DNA from: Legionella gresilensis | GTDB taxonomy: Bacteria > Pseudomonadota > Gammaproteobacteria > Legionellales > Legionellaceae | Direction: 5' to 3' | DNA length: 64,000 nt | Assembly (NCBI RefSeq): GCF_900639865.1 | Contig: NZ_CAAAHX010000003.1 | Span: 1 to 64,000, forward strand | Shown here: one piece after another, positions 35,622-44,547 of the stretch | Layout of the letters: each line of letters begins with the position of its first letter | Numbering within the stretch: position 1 is the stretch's first letter | Translations under genes and position numbers: made by a program | The notes under the pieces: model-generated | Databases searched by the model: none | Told to the model about the DNA's origin: nothing | What the model saw: the letters and a program-made list of their open reading frames with translations, nothing else

Positions 35622-36869
35622 TTATGGCCCATTACTTCTATTTTCTACATTACTATTATCAGTTAATGAATCTTCTCTTGCGAACTTAGTTGGCCGAGCT
35701 AAAGCGTCTTTAATTTCAATGCCCTTTCCGGGTTTAAAAAAAGGGTAGGTCGATTGTAACAATGAGATTAATCTTAGAGGTGAGTTCTCACTTTTAAGCT
35801 TAGATGGGGAAGATTTAGGTTTATCTATTTGCAATAATTCTTTAGAACAATCAGCAGGCCCTATACCTAGCTGTCCTTGGTCGTTATGGCCCAGAGCATA
35901 TAACTTTTGCGACGAATCAACATAAATTGTATGGAATTCATGCGCATCAAAATTAATTATTCCTGCAGCTATTTTTTTAAAAAAATTAAAATAAGCGATA
36001 TCTGTATCTTCTAGCTGTCTTGCTGAATTAATGCCAGCAACCATCAAGTCTTGGTTACTCAGCAAAATAAAGCTCGCTAAATCAGTAGCTTTAATTTTAA
36101 TAGCCCGTTTAATTGGCAATAGAGTCCAATTTTTACTATCAGAAATGGTATAGCCTAAACCCAGTAACCCATGTCTATTAGACCCTATACCGTAAACACT
36201 ACCTTCTGCAGTTAATAGCAAGGCGTGCTCTTTACCAGCTGCTATGTCAATAATATTGAGGTCTGCTGGTATTGGTAACCATTCTGGTAACAGCTTTAAG
36301 CTGCCATTAATAGTATAAGGCTTTAAATTAGCGTTACCCAACTGATAAATCCCATTATTATCAGTATACGCTGTCGTAAAATCACAGGCTATGATAGCTT
36401 TAACGTCAATTGGCGTAGACGCGCACTCTAATTGGATTTTTTTTAAAGCATCCTTCTTAAAAGATAATTGCTGCTCTGCATTATTGCCCATTATCCAAAT
36501 TCTTTTCTTTTTACTAAGCATAATTGCATGTGTAAATCCTACACTTAAATGAGCAATGGGCTCTATTCCTATTATTTCCGTGGGCGCTAACCTTTTTTCT
36601 TCACCTAATAAACCTAATTGGCCATAATTATTGGCGCCCATAGCAAACATACGGCCACTTTCTAATAAAATAAGACTAAAATTATACCCGCAAGCAATTT
36701 GCTTTACTTTCATTTCATCGGCTAAATAACTATTAACAAGGTGCATTAAATACTTATTGAAACGCTTAAATTGAATAACTTCAGTTAAGGGTAAATTAGC
36801 AAAAATTTGAAATAAAATTTCTATGGGTAGCTTTTCAAAAATACTAAGCTGATTTTCTGAAACAGGCAT
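35622..36869 (-). CDS. F-box protein with RCC1-type repeats
   Basis: 415 residues joining two eukaryote-type modules. Residues about 8-50 (FEKLPIEILFQIFANLPL, then VIQFKRFNKYL) match the F-box, which binds Skp1 in SCF ubiquitin ligases. Residues about 57-345 hold about six RCC1 blades with the G-x-x-H/F-(S/A)-(L/I)-x-L and G-x-N-x-x-G-Q-L-G pattern, clearest at 60-86, 110-135, 211-238 and 310-336. The tail is disordered. No signal peptide. Legionella effectors with F-boxes (AnkB/LegU1) and with RCC1 repeats (LegG1) are known separately. Here the RCC1 propeller may be the substrate arm. Starts 34 bp after the Cys-His-Asp protein gene, so likely one operon. Confidence 0.85.
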   Translation of the reverse strand: MPVSENQLSIFEKLPIEILFQIFANLPLTEVIQFKRFNKYLMHLVNSYLADEMKVKQIACGYNFSLILLESGRMFAMGANNYGQLGLLGEEKRLAPTEIIGIEPIAHLSVGFTHAIMLSKKKRIWIMGNNAEQQLSFKKDALKKIQLECASTPIDVKAIIACDFTTAYTDNNGIYQLGNANLKPYTINGSLKLLPEWLPIPADLNIIDIAAGKEHALLLTAEGSVYGIGSNRHGLLGLGYTISDSKNWTLLPIKRAIKIKATDLASFILLSNQDLMVAGINSARQLEDTDIAYFNFFKKIAAGIINFDAHEFHTIYVDSSQKLYALGHNDQGQLGIGPADCSKELLQIDKPKSSPSKLKSENSPLRLISLLQSTYPFFKPGKGIEIKDALARPTKFAREDSLTDNSNVENRSNGP

Positions 36870-36903
36870 ATAATTTAGACAAATAAAAATGCAAAATTAT
36901 AAA

Positions 36904-38508
36904 TTAGTTACCTACAAAATACATCTTATTACTATTTAATATTGATTGGCTAATAAACTCATGTTCTTCATTTTTATTTAAGCAATGAACTATCGCGTTA
37001 ATGGCAGTTATACTAATATCTGGGCCTACTGTATCTTTTATATTATTTTCATCCATATAATTTTGCCACATCTCTTTAATAAAAGGTTTATTAAATACCT
37101 CTACTAAGGCATCATCGATGAAACTAATTTGCTTCCATACATACTTATCCTTATCCCTAATTTTTTCAATTAACTTTGCATAAAAAGCTGAAACAGCCAG
37201 ATTAAGTACTTTTTCAGGCTTAATTTTTTTATCTTCAACAGCCTTAATAAGATCTTTGATGAGATCTTTTTTAACGACATTAACTGCATGCTTATTAAGT
37301 GTATTTAAAAAATCTATTACAGCTTGCTGCTTAGGCGTTAATTGTTTTTTTGTGGGCGGCGATAAGCTTTTAGTGAAGAAATTCCCAGATATAACCGTAG
37401 TTTTAATTTCTTGCTGGACTGGTTGGACTGATGAAGCACGTGTTGATTGGGATGTCTGAGATGAGATAGTTAATGCGTTACTATCATAGCAGCACACCAG
37501 CTTTGTTAACATGCTTGGAAAGGGATAATTTTCTTTAGTATAAATACCATAAGTGGATTGATGCCCCATAACGACAGCCCAAGCATCAATGATCAAACAA
37601 TTATTTAAGTCTTCTAAGTTATCCGAATGATGACCTACCAAAAGAAAAGTATGAGCACCTAAACCATTATCATGACTAACCATTTTTATATCTAAGGGGG
37701 GCAATCGCTTTGCTTCAATGAGTTTTAAAAGATGATCAGCAACTAATTGTGCAAAGCTATGACAATCACCCATTTTCATTTTCATAACATGTTTTGCAGT
37801 TTCTTCAATATTCCTAGGTGTATAACTAGGAAGAGCGCCTGTGCCTATAGTTTGTGGGCCAGTGTAGTTCCTTTTTGCTTTAGCAATTACTTGTTCCTCC
37901 CAACCCTCATTAATACACTCGGGAAACCTTATCGCATCTGTAGAACCATACTCTGACAGATTTAATTGATACATATAACTAGTTAAAAAGGTGGAAATAA
38001 AACTATTAGCAGGTATTTTACGATTTATAGTAGGCAAGCTATTAAATTTCGGATCATTAATTACAAATTGAAGAATTTGTAAATCATAAGCTGAACTATT
38101 TCTATGATTGTTAATATATTCTTGTGGATTTGCCAAGAAGGCATTTAACTCAAAGTCATTTTTTATAATTTCTAGAAATTTTTTTACATGTGCAATAAAC
38201 TCTTCTGAAGGAATCGAGACTTGTTCAGCAAAAAAAGTAGCAATACATTTAATTTTTTCTGTTTTATCTTGGCAATTGCTAAGGTTTTTTAGAATACGCT
38301 CTACTTCTTGTGGGTCTGATGTATAATGCTCACATAGCGATTTAAATGCGCTCTCAATCTCATCATCGCTAGTGACAAGGATCCTGCCCCTAATCATATT
38401 TCCTGTATCAGTAATTAGCTGCTTTCTTTCTTGAGCTTCTAAAGCACTCATATATTTTTTTATCTCATTAATCTGTCGCTTAGATGAGCTTTCAAAAATT
38501 TTGCGCAT
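36904..38508 (-). CDS. candidate cysteine hydrolase with Cys-His-Asp triad
   Basis: 534 residues from the ATG at 38508. I do not recognise the whole, but residues 246-312 hold an ordered triad pattern: Cys249 in MGDCHSFAQLVADHLL, His286 in GLGAHTFLLVG and Asp308 in CLIIDAWAVV. The spacing and flanks (GDC at a helix start, H-(T/A)-F-hydrophobic strand, (I/V)-D-x-W) match transglutaminase-like or papain-fold effector enzymes. The N-terminal 160 residues and C-terminal 180 residues are helical; a Ser/Thr/Gln linker lies at about 350-395. No signal peptide. Upstream of and probably cotranscribed with the F-box/RCC1 gene. Enzymatic function is inference. Confidence 0.7.
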   Translation of the reverse strand: MRKIFESSSKRQINEIKKYMSALEAQERKQLITDTGNMIRGRILVTSDDEIESAFKSLCEHYTSDPQEVERILKNLSNCQDKTEKIKCIATFFAEQVSIPSEEFIAHVKKFLEIIKNDFELNAFLANPQEYINNHRNSSAYDLQILQFVINDPKFNSLPTINRKIPANSFISTFLTSYMYQLNLSEYGSTDAIRFPECINEGWEEQVIAKAKRNYTGPQTIGTGALPSYTPRNIEETAKHVMKMKMGDCHSFAQLVADHLLKLIEAKRLPPLDIKMVSHDNGLGAHTFLLVGHHSDNLEDLNNCLIIDAWAVVMGHQSTYGIYTKENYPFPSMLTKLVCCYDSNALTISSQTSQSTRASSVQPVQQEIKTTVISGNFFTKSLSPPTKKQLTPKQQAVIDFLNTLNKHAVNVVKKDLIKDLIKAVEDKKIKPEKVLNLAVSAFYAKLIEKIRDKDKYVWKQISFIDDALVEVFNKPFIKEMWQNYMDENNIKDTVGPDISITAINAIVHCLNKNEEHEFISQSILNSNKMYFVGN

Positions 38509-38826
38509 ATTAAACAATTTGTCTTAGACTTAGGCATATAATACAAAAATAAAATTAAGAGAAAATTAACTAGCCATCGCAATTGCATAAAATAAAGTCT
38601 TTTAAGGTAGAATATAGATAAACATACCTAGCAAGAAGCCGATTTAACTTTTTTGCCTGAAAATAGCGCTAATCTGAATTTTTCAGTGCTAGGCTTTGTA
38701 GAAAAGCTATTGATTATTCATGAATTTTATTTTGTTTAAAATCCAAACTATTATCTGAAATATAAATTCTATAATAATGGTATGGATAGTATTTGCTAAA
38801 GAGATAAAATCAATGATACCTACCAT
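38509..38826. other. intergenic region before a decayed gene
   Basis: Divergent gap. It is AT-rich, presumably with the promoter of the minus-strand operon near its left end. The right part may hold unrecognisable decayed sequence of the dioxygenase remnant that follows. No open frame with a convincing start was seen. Confidence 0.35.
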
Positions 38827-39072
38827 ATGACGATTTGGTCTAATGGAAAGTTGAAAGCAACAAAACATAGAGTCATTAACACAAGCAATAAACAACGCTT
38901 TTCTGTACCATTGTTTTATAATTGCAGTTTGGACACTCAGGTTTCTCCGCTACCCAAATGTGTCTCGCCAAAAAATCCTGCACATTTTGAGCCAGTTCAT
39001 TATGGTGACTTTATAAAGAAAATATTGCTTGCAAATTATACTTTTCAAATGGAAGACAAACCAAAAGATTAA
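38827..39072 (+). pseudogene. 3' remnant of an isopenicillin-N-synthase-like dioxygenase
   Basis: 81 codons encode only the C-terminal end of the 2OG-Fe(II) oxygenase family: IWSNGKLKATKHRVINTS holds the distal iron His (KHRV), RFSVPLFYNC holds the Arg-x-Ser pair that binds the cosubstrate, followed by the family's VSPLPKCVS and YGDFIKKIL. The His-x-Asp part of the iron site, and about 200 upstream residues, are missing; an in-frame stop lies ten codons upstream. The fragment cannot be an active enzyme. Confidence 0.75.
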
Positions 39073-39107
39073 AACTATTTATTATTTATGCTAACAATAA
39101 CCGTGGC

Positions 39108-40046
39108 CTATAAAGCTACATCCATTGCCGTATCTACAAAAGGCATTTGAGGATCAGAAAAAGCTTTATTTAATAGAAAAGCTAACCTATATCCTGCTAA
39201 AGCTAATTGTTTTTCAATTATCGATGCATTTCTAGCCAAGTAACCTGGATCAGGCTCTCCTGCAAAATCAATATCATATATATTTTTTGCTATTTCATAG
39301 CCTTCTTTATGCCACTTTTCCGGATCAAACATAAAATCTTTACGATTAAAATTATTGAGTGGTTGATTGTTCATAATAATGGTAGTGATTAGTTCTGCAT
39401 CAATCAGATCTTTCGAATTATAGGGGAATCCATAACCTACAAATAAAGTCATACCACTATCCCAAAGTTTATGAAGATTATTTAAAATATCTCCATTTTT
39501 TTCTTTAAAAGAGATTAGGTATTTATTCCCACCAGCATCACCCTGAGGAAATTGTTTAGAATATAAACTTGAATTATGAAGTGGTTGATGTATATCGCCG
39601 ACAAAATGGATTAGCATTGCTAACGATCTAGCCTTAATACTTGGATTACCATCGGGATGGCTTAAATTCTCAGTCAATTGTTCAATTGCCCATACTACAT
39701 TTTGTTTATATTTTTTTTCAGGCAGTGTTCCATCTATGCTGATAGGCTCATCTTTAAAATGCCAATTAAACATGGTAAATAGAAAGTTTGGCTTAGAAAA
39801 TAAATGGTCTGGCCAAACAGCTATTTTCATTATGCTTCTATTAGGATATTTAGCATCATAATTATACTGATAGTAAGGATTATTTTCTTGTTCCATAATA
39901 GGTAACAATTTTTTAATATCTTCTTTTGCTTTTATACTTAAATGTTGATAAGCAATGTTTGCTACTAACATATGCCCCATTTCCCACCAAGCAAAGATCC
40001 TGAAAGGAATGGTTAAACCAATAAATAATAGAACAATCCTTTGCAT
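39108..40046 (-). CDS. S1/P1-family zinc nuclease, exported
   Basis: 312 residues. Signal peptide 1-19 ends IFA, so the mature protein begins with Trp20; in this family the N-terminal Trp itself ligates zinc. His25 (WWEMGHM) and the segment IHFVGDIHQPLHNSS near 146 supply further zinc ligands, with GGNKY and LHKLWDSGM following. AAAGGAG nine bases upstream supports the start. The family cleaves single-stranded nucleic acid and 3'-mononucleotides, likely outside the cytoplasm for nutrient uptake or for acting on host nucleic acid. Confidence 0.92.
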   Translation of the reverse strand: MQRIVLLFIGLTIPFRIFAWWEMGHMLVANIAYQHLSIKAKEDIKKLLPIMEQENNPYYQYNYDAKYPNRSIMKIAVWPDHLFSKPNFLFTMFNWHFKDEPISIDGTLPEKKYKQNVVWAIEQLTENLSHPDGNPSIKARSLAMLIHFVGDIHQPLHNSSLYSKQFPQGDAGGNKYLISFKEKNGDILNNLHKLWDSGMTLFVGYGFPYNSKDLIDAELITTIIMNNQPLNNFNRKDFMFDPEKWHKEGYEIAKNIYDIDFAGEPDPGYLARNASIIEKQLALAGYRLAFLLNKAFSDPQMPFVDTAMDVAL

Positions 40047-40337
40047 TATAAAAAACTCCTTTTATGAATGTAGCAACCCAACATATCATATACTTTCTAT
40101 AAGAGGATGAGTTTGGATTCCATTTAGAAGCAATAAAGAGAGACCTTAGGCCTTGATAGAAAAAAAAGCCTACAATAGTTAGATTAATTCGCTCCTTCAT
40201 ACAGTTAGGTGCTAGCTTGCAGGTTGTTATAAATCAGACATTAAAGCTTTGCTGAAAGAGTACAAAATCAAGGCTTCTTTAAAAGGATGATATAATAAGT
40301 ACATAGGAAAATAAAACATTTTAGTTGAGGGATACTT

Positions 40338-40517
40338 ATGAATCACCTGAAAAACAAAGACAATCAGCAATCAAAGAAAAATGATTTAAACTCCAAAAAA
40401 TCAGAGGAAGAGATTATAGACGAAACTCTAATAGAAACTTTTCCAGCAAGCGATTCACCTTCATGGTATGGTGGAAAAGATATAAAAAGCCGGCATAATC
40501 AAGATTTCATTCCTTAA
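40338..40517 (+). CDS. small conserved-type protein, 59 aa (FPASD motif)
   Basis: A 59-residue frame preceded by GAGGG six bases before the ATG. The first 20 residues are Lys/Asn/Gln-rich. Residues 28-43 (DETLIETFPASDSPSW) match a motif I recall in many small proteobacterial proteins of the form DE-x-LEE-(S/T)FPASD-P-S. Function of that family is not known to me. No membrane segment. Confidence 0.7.
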   Translation: MNHLKNKDNQQSKKNDLNSKKSEEEIIDETLIETFPASDSPSWYGGKDIKSRHNQDFIP

Positions 40518-40690
40518 ACTTTAGCAATATAAGCCAATTTTAAATTAAAATCATTAATAATAAATTAGGTATTCTCATACAAATTTCATAAATATGAAAG
40601 TGCAAAATCATTGATTAATTTTATGCCTTAAAGTATTATTTTTGCCTTCCATAATAGACTATAAAATTTAAATATTAATTAAATAGGTTA

Positions 40691-41035
40691 ATGATGTTTA
40701 ATGCAAGAACAACAAGTGAAAATAAAAAAAATGAAAAAAATAGTTCAAGAGCGCTAATAAATGCTCTAAAGCAAGCTATCAAAGAATACTGTGCCACCCG
40801 TTTTTTAACCCAATCAATTAATTACAATAACTCTGGATTACGACAGGTTGTAGCGAAACAAAATATTGATAGACTTGAAGAATTAGAAAAGAAATATGGC
40901 GACAGTGAAATACCTAGAGAAGAAATTATGACTTGTTTAATTTCTACAGGACCTTCCTTTTCAAAACTAGTTTATCATTGCTTCGATCAATTTCCGGAAA
41001 CTGAGGATAAAAATACAAATTTAATGGATTATTGA
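40691..41035 (+). CDS. small hypothetical protein, 114 aa
   Basis: Not recognised. Tandem ATGs at 40691 and 40694 follow AGG; the second has better spacing. The protein is helical and charged, with an N-terminal Lys/Asn-rich 18 residues. Helices ALINALKQAIKEYCATRF and IDRLEELEKKYGD follow. No signal peptide or membrane segment. Reminiscent of short helical domains found in Legionella proteins, without a firm match. Converges on the membrane protein gene that follows, with 7 bp between stops. Confidence 0.6.
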   Translation: MMFNARTTSENKKNEKNSSRALINALKQAIKEYCATRFLTQSINYNNSGLRQVVAKQNIDRLEELEKKYGDSEIPREEIMTCLISTGPSFSKLVYHCFDQFPETEDKNTNLMDY

Positions 41036-41042
41036 TAAAATG

Positions 41043-41768
41043 TTAATTATATCTAATTTTTTCTATTAATTTATAATTAATAAACTCTACTTTATTATCT
41101 ATCCTTAGAATAAGCCCTCTATTTAACTGATAAATGAAATATGCCGGTTGCCATGTTTTATTTGTATATATAGATATTGGGTTTTTCTCATAAAAATTGG
41201 CATCCAGTCCTTCTGTAAATCCCTGAATATAATAAATTACAGAAAATGTAATTAAGAAAAGCACATGAATAATGATACTGCCAAATTTATCTGCCAAATT
41301 TTTATTCCGTGAAACATATACCCATAAAAATACAATTAGGCCAAACAAAGCATAGTAAAGAAACATTAATAATAAAGAACGACTAGCAGTAAAGTAATAT
41401 GCTACAAAGCCAATACCTACTATAAAGAAAGATAGAGTAAAAAACCAAAATTCTTTACGGAAATTAAAATGTAGTTTTTTTTCTTGACGCCTTGCAAAAA
41501 TGACTTCAAAAAAGAAATAGCCCATTATAACGGGCATAAAATCGCCAACTATATCTGGTGTAAATTTAATTACCGCACCTATTATATCTGCAAAGGAAAT
41601 AGGTAATATTTCAAGTGAAATACCTGTCGCGTTGATAAAGCCCGCCATGTAAAGAATAGAGGTTAAAAAAATTAAACCAAATACTAAGGCTAATACGCTA
41701 CCTAAAGGTTGCAGTAAAAACTTGTCCATATTCATTTCAAGCATTAAGTTTTTTAGCTTATGGCCCAA
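41043..41768 (-). CDS. integral membrane protein, 241 aa
   Basis: About five transmembrane helices (near residues 20-45, 65-85, 105-125, 130-150 and 165-185). The last 55 residues are a soluble tail with KTWQPAYFIYQLNRGLILR. The start appears to be TTG at 41768, since GGAG lies nine bases upstream; the first ATG is eight codons further in. Family and function not recognised. Confidence 0.65.
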   Translation of the reverse strand: MGHKLKNLMLEMNMDKFLLQPLGSVLALVFGLIFLTSILYMAGFINATGISLEILPISFADIIGAVIKFTPDIVGDFMPVIMGYFFFEVIFARRQEKKLHFNFRKEFWFFTLSFFIVGIGFVAYYFTASRSLLLMFLYYALFGLIVFLWVYVSRNKNLADKFGSIIIHVLFLITFSVIYYIQGFTEGLDANFYEKNPISIYTNKTWQPAYFIYQLNRGLILRIDNKVEFINYKLIEKIRYN

Positions 41769-42249
41769 TTTTAATCGCTCCTTAATTTAGGAATATGAGA
41801 TTCTTCGTATTTCCCTATATAGAGCTAAATTTATAGTTTTACTATGAAAAAGACAAATAGCTTAATAACACTAGACTTGTCATTATCTTTGGATTATCTT
41901 TCCGCCCCAATAATAGTCGCACTCAATATAAAATGCCTTCTGCCAAGCTTAAAGAAAGGTATATTAATATCATTATAAATCAGTTAATTGAAAATGTTGC
42001 GCCAGTATGATTTTGCGGCGCTTGTTAAGCAATTACAATAAACAGGTTTCTTTTTTTACAGAACACGTCTTACGCCATTCTACTACAGCTATTTATATCT
42101 GATTTACTTTTTTTAGACGTTGTCTTTATATAGTTTGTTTTTGAATTTGTTATAGATAACATAAAAATATTGGTAATGTGCTAAATTTAATATATAAATT
42201 TTTATAACTTCCGCCAGGTGTTGGCAACCTTCTTTTTTAATCTGTCTTA
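41769..42249. other. intergenic region with a decayed frame and one copy of a 21-bp repeat
   Basis: Between about 41840 and 42035 the plus strand has a broken frame: KMPSAKLKERYINIIINQLI ends in a stop at 42009 and YDFAALVKQLQ continues in another frame to 42038, as if one base were lost from a small gene. Not recognised. A 21-bp sequence starting ATTGGTAATGTG at 42169-42189 recurs exactly at 44548-44568. Otherwise AT-rich with no gene. Confidence 0.35.
42169..42189 (+). repeat. 21-bp direct repeat, copy 1
   Basis: Identical over 21 bases to 44548-44568 and in the same orientation. Flanks differ, so the repeat is short and sharply bounded. The two copies bracket csaA, the DUF2269-like gene and the second disordered-tail paralogue. 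Confidence 0.7.
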
Positions 42250-42585
42250 TTAATGGAGCTTTTTGCCATTAGGAACATTAGGTTCTGTTGTGGCTAAACA
42301 TATTGCACCTTGTTCATCAGCAAAACCCACTAATAAAAATTGTGAGGTGAAACCTGCGATATTTTTTTCACCGAGATTTACACAGCCGATTACTTTTCGA
42401 CCTATGAGGCTTTCAGGTGTATAGTGAATAGTAATTTGTGCAGATGTTTGTAAAATTCCTAAGGTTGGTCCAAAATCAACCCATACTTTATAGGCAGGCT
42501 TTTTAGCTCGTGGAAATAAGTCTGCTTTAACAATCGTTCCAGCACGTAAATCAACGTTTTCAAAATCCTTAAAAGATATAGTCAT
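42250..42585 (-). CDS. csaA: CsaA-like tRNA-binding-domain protein
   Basis: 111 residues forming one OB-fold of the EMAP-II/tRNA-binding type: F-x-VDLRAGTIV at the N-terminus, LQTSAQIT near 46, LIGRKVIGCVNL near 60 and GFTSQFLLVGF near 78. CsaA was described as a secretion-related chaperone in Bacillus and has the fold of tRNA-binding modules; which activity applies is unclear. Divergent from the DUF2269-like gene. Confidence 0.9.
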   Translation of the reverse strand: MTISFKDFENVDLRAGTIVKADLFPRAKKPAYKVWVDFGPTLGILQTSAQITIHYTPESLIGRKVIGCVNLGEKNIAGFTSQFLLVGFADEQGAICLATTEPNVPNGKKLH

Positions 42586-42663
42586 AATGCCCTACCCTCA
42601 TAAATTTAAAGCATAATAGTGTAAATTCTGTTAGGATTTTATGGCATAAAATTATTTTTTTAC

Positions 42664-43134
42664 ATGAATACTTATCTTTTTGTTAAAACCTTACATATTA
42701 TTAGCTCAACTGTGCTATTTGGCACAGGGATGGGCATCGCATTTTTTATGTTTCGCTCAAAATTTACCAATAATTTATATGAAAAGTATTATGCAATACG
42801 CAATACTGTTTTAGCAGATTTTATTTTTACAACCCCTGCTGTCATTATACAGCCATTAACAGGTATTTGGCTAATTTGGTTACTAGGCTATCCCTGGAAT
42901 GCTCCTTGGCTTTTAATGAGCTATCTCTTATATGTTTTAATTGGTTTTTTTTGGTTACCCGTGGTTGGGATTCAAATTAAACTTCGTAACATACTTGCCT
43001 ACTGTATAAAAACAAATAATGACCTACCCTCTCAGTATTACAAGCTTTTTGACATTTGGTTTTTCTTGGGCTTTCCGGCTTTTTTCATGTTAATTTGCAT
43101 TTTTTATTTGATGGTAGCAAAAGTTATTATTTGA
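42664..43134 (+). CDS. DUF2269-like integral membrane protein
   Basis: 156 residues with four membrane helices. The start KTLHIISSTVLFGTGMGIAF and the IQPLTGIWL and GFFWLPVVGIQI segments match the DUF2269 family of inner-membrane proteins. The conserved His in KTLHIIS lies in the first helix. Function unknown. Confidence 0.82.
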   Translation: MNTYLFVKTLHIISSTVLFGTGMGIAFFMFRSKFTNNLYEKYYAIRNTVLADFIFTTPAVIIQPLTGIWLIWLLGYPWNAPWLLMSYLLYVLIGFFWLPVVGIQIKLRNILAYCIKTNNDLPSQYYKLFDIWFFLGFPAFFMLICIFYLMVAKVII

Positions 43135-43263
43135 TTTATAAATAATTTTTTAAATAATTTATTTTTTTTTCATAAAAATAACAGTTACTTAATAAATCTT
43201 AATATTAAGTTAAGATATTGTTGATAAGATAAATTAACTTTAACGCATTTAAATAGTTAAATT

Positions 43264-44475
43264 ATGTTGTCTAAGTCAGAATCTTCTCCCTCTGTTACTA
43301 CTCCTTCACGTAGTAAAAATGCTTGTTTAAATAGCAACACTTTGGCTTGGAAGCTACAGAATAAAAATCCCTTCGCTTATTTGATTTTAAATAAAGAAGG
43401 CATTGTTATAGCCGCAAGCGAACTTGACAACCCTAATCAGAAGGTTGATTTTTTACGCAAATCATCCGATACCGATGAAAAAGGAAGGTTTTATGTTTAT
43501 ATAGTTTTTCGAGGAAAAATGACATCTCATGAAGATCTAGTTCCAATTCAGTTAATATTTATGAAAAGAAGGTATTTTGGCACTGACGATAGTTTGCACC
43601 CTAAAGTTTACGAGGTTGCTATAGACACTTTTAAGATTGAAGATATATGCAATCTTTATAATATTAAATTAAATATAGATATAAAAGATGGCAAACCATA
43701 TTATTATTTTAGTGGCGAATTTAAAATAAGCATAGAAATTAGCTCGCTTGCTTCATTACTCAATACAAAATTAAAGGACTTTATTTTCGATACACGTGGT
43801 ACTAAAACTGATGATTTTAGAAGTGAAACAAGTCCTCAGGTAGATTGCTATATCCCTAGAGCTTGTATGAGATTCAATCCACAATATGATAAATTTTTAG
43901 AAAAAAAAATGATCTTTCCTGAATCACAAGATAATGAAAATGAAGGAGTGCCTCAAGCCCCTGAAGTTTTTGCAGGTGGCGAAATAGAAAATACTGCTTT
44001 AGCAGAGCCTGTTGCTTCTGCAACAACTGAAGATTTAGGGGCATTTCCAAAAGGGGCTGGCTCAAAGCGATCATTTTCAGATATAAATTTTCCTGAAGAT
44101 AATCGTGCTGCTCAACATAGAGAACCTAGTCAAACTCTGGCAACAATACCTGCTTCGGAAACTCAAAGCCGTGCAGTAGCTCTTGAATCAAAAAAGGATA
44201 CTGATTTAACATTGTTTGCGAAAATTTTAGGCTCAAAACGCTTATTTTCAGATGCTTCCATTCTTGATTCCATTCCTCAGACTCCAGTCGCAGACGCACC
44301 GGAAGGAGATTATGAACGTAACGAGGAAAAACAGGAAAAAGTAGAACCTTCTTTAAAAAGAGTGGCCCAAGTTTTAATAAATCCAGGTGGATTATTTTCT
44401 AACTCTAAAACATCTGTGAAACGAAAATATAGTCCTGAGGAAGATGAGCAAGTAACGGCACCAGAACAAAATTAG
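43264..44475 (+). CDS. disordered-tail protein, paralogue of the gene at 14.8 kb
   Basis: 403 residues. Residues about 30-205 form the shared domain with the copy at 14.8-16.1 kb: LNKEGIVIAASELD, PIQLIFMKRRYF, D-SLHPKVYE and CYIPRAC occur in the same order with similar spacing. The remaining 200 residues are acidic, Ser/Glu/Ala-rich and disordered, with repeated G-SKR-(S/L)FSD segments (twice) and a final VKRKYSPEED. No signal peptide. Function unknown; the conserved core plus divergent tail suggests a fast-evolving family, possibly secreted effectors. Confidence 0.75.
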   Translation: MLSKSESSPSVTTPSRSKNACLNSNTLAWKLQNKNPFAYLILNKEGIVIAASELDNPNQKVDFLRKSSDTDEKGRFYVYIVFRGKMTSHEDLVPIQLIFMKRRYFGTDDSLHPKVYEVAIDTFKIEDICNLYNIKLNIDIKDGKPYYYFSGEFKISIEISSLASLLNTKLKDFIFDTRGTKTDDFRSETSPQVDCYIPRACMRFNPQYDKFLEKKMIFPESQDNENEGVPQAPEVFAGGEIENTALAEPVASATTEDLGAFPKGAGSKRSFSDINFPEDNRAAQHREPSQTLATIPASETQSRAVALESKKDTDLTLFAKILGSKRLFSDASILDSIPQTPVADAPEGDYERNEEKQEKVEPSLKRVAQVLINPGGLFSNSKTSVKRKYSPEEDEQVTAPEQN

Positions 44476-44547
44476 TTTTAATGAGTTGGTCATAAATAAT
44501 TTAATTGTTAATAATTTATTTTATATTTAAGTTATATTTTAACCAAA

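Noticed and set aside
38707-38895. 62-residue minus-strand frame
   Set aside because: Antisense to the dioxygenase remnant, hydrophobic by AT-richness only.
39913-40200. 95-residue frame over the start of the nuclease gene
   Set aside because: Overlaps the well-supported S1/P1 signal peptide and has no ribosome-binding site.
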